Shown here: positions 7,097-7,648 of the stretch, piece by piece
Layout: the number at the start of each line of letters is the position of its first letter
How positions within the stretch are numbered: position 1 is the stretch's first letter
NCBI GenBank assembly: GCA_021647145.1
Contig: JAKIVF010000145.1
Location: 1-7,648 of the forward strand
Direction of reading: 5' to 3'
Length of the DNA: 7,648 bases
From: Methylococcaceae bacterium
Lineage (GTDB): Bacteria; Pseudomonadota; Gammaproteobacteria; Methylococcales; Methylomonadaceae
Translations under genes and position numbers: made by a program
The notes under the pieces: model-generated
Told to the model about the DNA's origin: nothing
The model's input: the letters and a program-made list of their open reading frames with translations, nothing else
The model's database searches: none

Positions 7097-7155
7097 GATA
7101 TCTTTATATATTGAAATATGGAGGTATCGTTAGCTATACATTTCCTATTTTTTTT
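7097..7155 (+). terminator. Possible terminator between convergent sulP and the Bfd-like gene
   Basis: GATATCTTTATAT (7097-7109) pairs with ATATGGAGGTATC-side bases (7116-7128), making 13 pairs of which three are G-U, with a 6-base loop. Because those three would be A-C mismatches in minus-strand RNA, the hairpin works only in the sulP transcript. A T run (7148-7155) follows, but 19 bases later, so this is not a classic intrinsic terminator. No terminator is evident for the minus-strand gene within 58 bases. Confidence 0.35.
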
Positions 7156-7333
7156 CTAATAGCTCTATAATCAGAATATCGCAGGAGCCACAACCAGTTG
7201 AAGCACCTGTGGCAGACGCTATTTTATCTAAATCATTCGCACCTTTTACAATAAGTTGCTTAACTTTATTTTCAGTTGTTCCTGTACAGCTACAAATAAT
7301 TTTTTCTTGTTCAGCAGCCTGTTTCTTTTCCAT
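7145..7333 (-). CDS. Bfd-like [2Fe-2S] ferredoxin (bacterioferritin-associated ferredoxin family)
   Basis: Small cytoplasmic iron-sulfur protein of 62 residues. Cysteines C14, C16, C48 and C51 form CxC-x31-CxxC (ICSCTG ... TGCGSCD), the same spacing as E. coli Bfd, and should bind one [2Fe-2S] cluster. In known systems Bfd passes electrons to bacterioferritin to release stored iron. The same fold also occurs as a domain in nitrite reductase and other enzymes, so the partner here is uncertain, and no bacterioferritin gene is in the window. Compared with E. coli Bfd it has about 10 extra charged residues at the N-terminus and lacks the C-terminal tail. The frame is open back to a TTG at 7357, but the ATG at 7333 is preferred because a strong AAGGAG lies between the two. 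Transcribed towards sulP. Confidence 0.85.
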   Translation of the reverse strand: MEKKQAAEQEKIICSCTGTTENKVKQLIVKGANDLDKIASATGASTGCGSCDILIIELLEKK

Positions 7334-7345
7334 TGTAAGTTTTTT

Positions 7346-7351
7346 CTCCTT
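7346..7351 (-). promoter_or_regulatory. Shine-Dalgarno that decides the Bfd-like start
   Basis: AAGGAG on the minus strand lies 12 bases upstream of the ATG at 7333. Spacing is somewhat long, but it falls downstream of the alternative TTG at 7357, which it therefore rules out. Confidence 0.7.
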
Positions 7352-7367
7352 CAACAATATACCCTGG

Positions 7368-7385
7368 ATTATAAGAAATTATAAT
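7368..7385 (-). promoter_or_regulatory. Candidate promoter and operator-like dyad upstream of the Bfd-like gene
   Basis: ATTATAA and TTATAAT flank a 4-base spacer (7-4-7 perfect inverted repeat). Each half contains a TATAAT on the minus strand (7368-7373 and 7378-7383), either of which could be a -10 box, though no good -35 is seen for either. The dyad is purely A/T in its arms, so chance is a serious alternative. It does not match the Fur consensus closely. Confidence 0.3.
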
Positions 7386-7648
7386 TTTTACAGCATGTTA
7401 ACATCATAAAATAGACACGCTAGTGTTATTAATAGTAAGAATACCAGAACAAAAAACACATTTATTTTACTTCTTAAAATTATAGACCCTTTTTATATGG
7501 TATCCTGCATAATCTTATAGATCTACCTGATTACCCACAAGCTTCCGCCACTTTAAAAAGCTAAATGTAATCTTATGAAAAATAATGGTTATTTTTTAAC
7601 CTGATCAAAGTTAAAAGTTTAAGTTAAATTTTCATTAATAGATATTTA
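7386..7648. other. Gene-free right end of the window
   Basis: No supported gene, RNA or repeat. It includes a 10-bp palindrome ATGTTAACAT (7395-7404) upstream of the Bfd-like gene, a small hairpin GGTTA/TAACC (7587-7601), and a 9-base direct repeat TAATCTTAT (in the 7510s and near 7568). Each is too short to interpret. Any gene to the right lies beyond the window. Confidence 0.5.

Noticed and set aside
7209..7409. Plus-strand 66-codon frame over the Bfd-like gene
   Set aside because: It is antisense to the CxC-x31-CxxC protein, which has clear family motifs and a Shine-Dalgarno; the frame shows no motifs of its own.
7388..7459. Short hydrophobic minus-strand frame starting at GTG, about 23 residues with one membrane-helix-like stretch
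   Set aside because: No ATG, no convincing ribosome binding site, and AT-rich DNA readily yields such Phe/Leu/Ile frames. It also overlaps the likely upstream control region of the Bfd-like gene.
7500..7560. tRNA or small RNA in the stretch with higher GC near CCGCCAC
   Set aside because: No cloverleaf pairing or T-loop sequence, and no hairpin plus T run bounding a transcript could be found.

Overview
The window is AT-rich and gene-dense. It looks like a fragment of a sulfur-oxidising, probably gammaproteobacterial genome. Three things support this: a fused persulfide dioxygenase-rhodanese next to a type II sulfide:quinone oxidoreductase and a SulP anion transporter; a cyclophilin whose core closely resembles enterobacterial PpiB; and a cyclophilin C-terminal domain of a kind I associate with secreted proteins of Thiotrichales-like sulfur bacteria. 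The taxonomic call is inference. There is no rRNA, tRNA, CRISPR array or complete mobile element.

Layout. (1) Positions 1-638 hold the 3' part of a cyclophilin-type peptidyl-prolyl isomerase fused to a C-terminal beta-rich domain. It is cut by the window edge and followed by a terminator. (2) Positions 639-1068 are a 430-base gene-free stretch that may be a structured 5' leader: a candidate promoter, a 9-bp closing helix enclosing internal hairpins, then a terminator-like hairpin just before the next gene. (3) Positions 1069-2340 encode an NRAMP (SLC11)-fold membrane transporter that lacks the canonical metal-binding DPGN motif. (4) Positions 2341-2735 are very AT-rich and gene-free, serving as upstream region for the sulfide genes. 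(5) Positions 2736-5167 hold the core pair: the MBL/rhodanese fusion and SQR, 86 bases apart and probably co-transcribed, closed by a perfect 13-bp inverted-repeat terminator. (6) Positions 5356-7086 encode a SulP permease with a STAS domain, with its own -10 box. (7) Convergent to it, positions 7145-7333 on the minus strand encode a 62-residue Bfd-like [2Fe-2S] protein. The last ~260 bases contain its upstream region and nothing I recognise.

How the genes could work together (inference from family knowledge). SQR at the membrane oxidises H2S, passes electrons to quinone and loads sulfane sulfur onto a small thiol acceptor. The rhodanese and ETHE1-type domains of the fusion protein then convert the persulfide to sulfite and/or thiosulfate. 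The SulP protein could move the resulting sulfur oxyanion (or another anion such as bicarbonate) across the inner membrane. The NRAMP-like transporter, the Bfd-like protein and the cyclophilin have no demonstrated link to this pathway beyond proximity.
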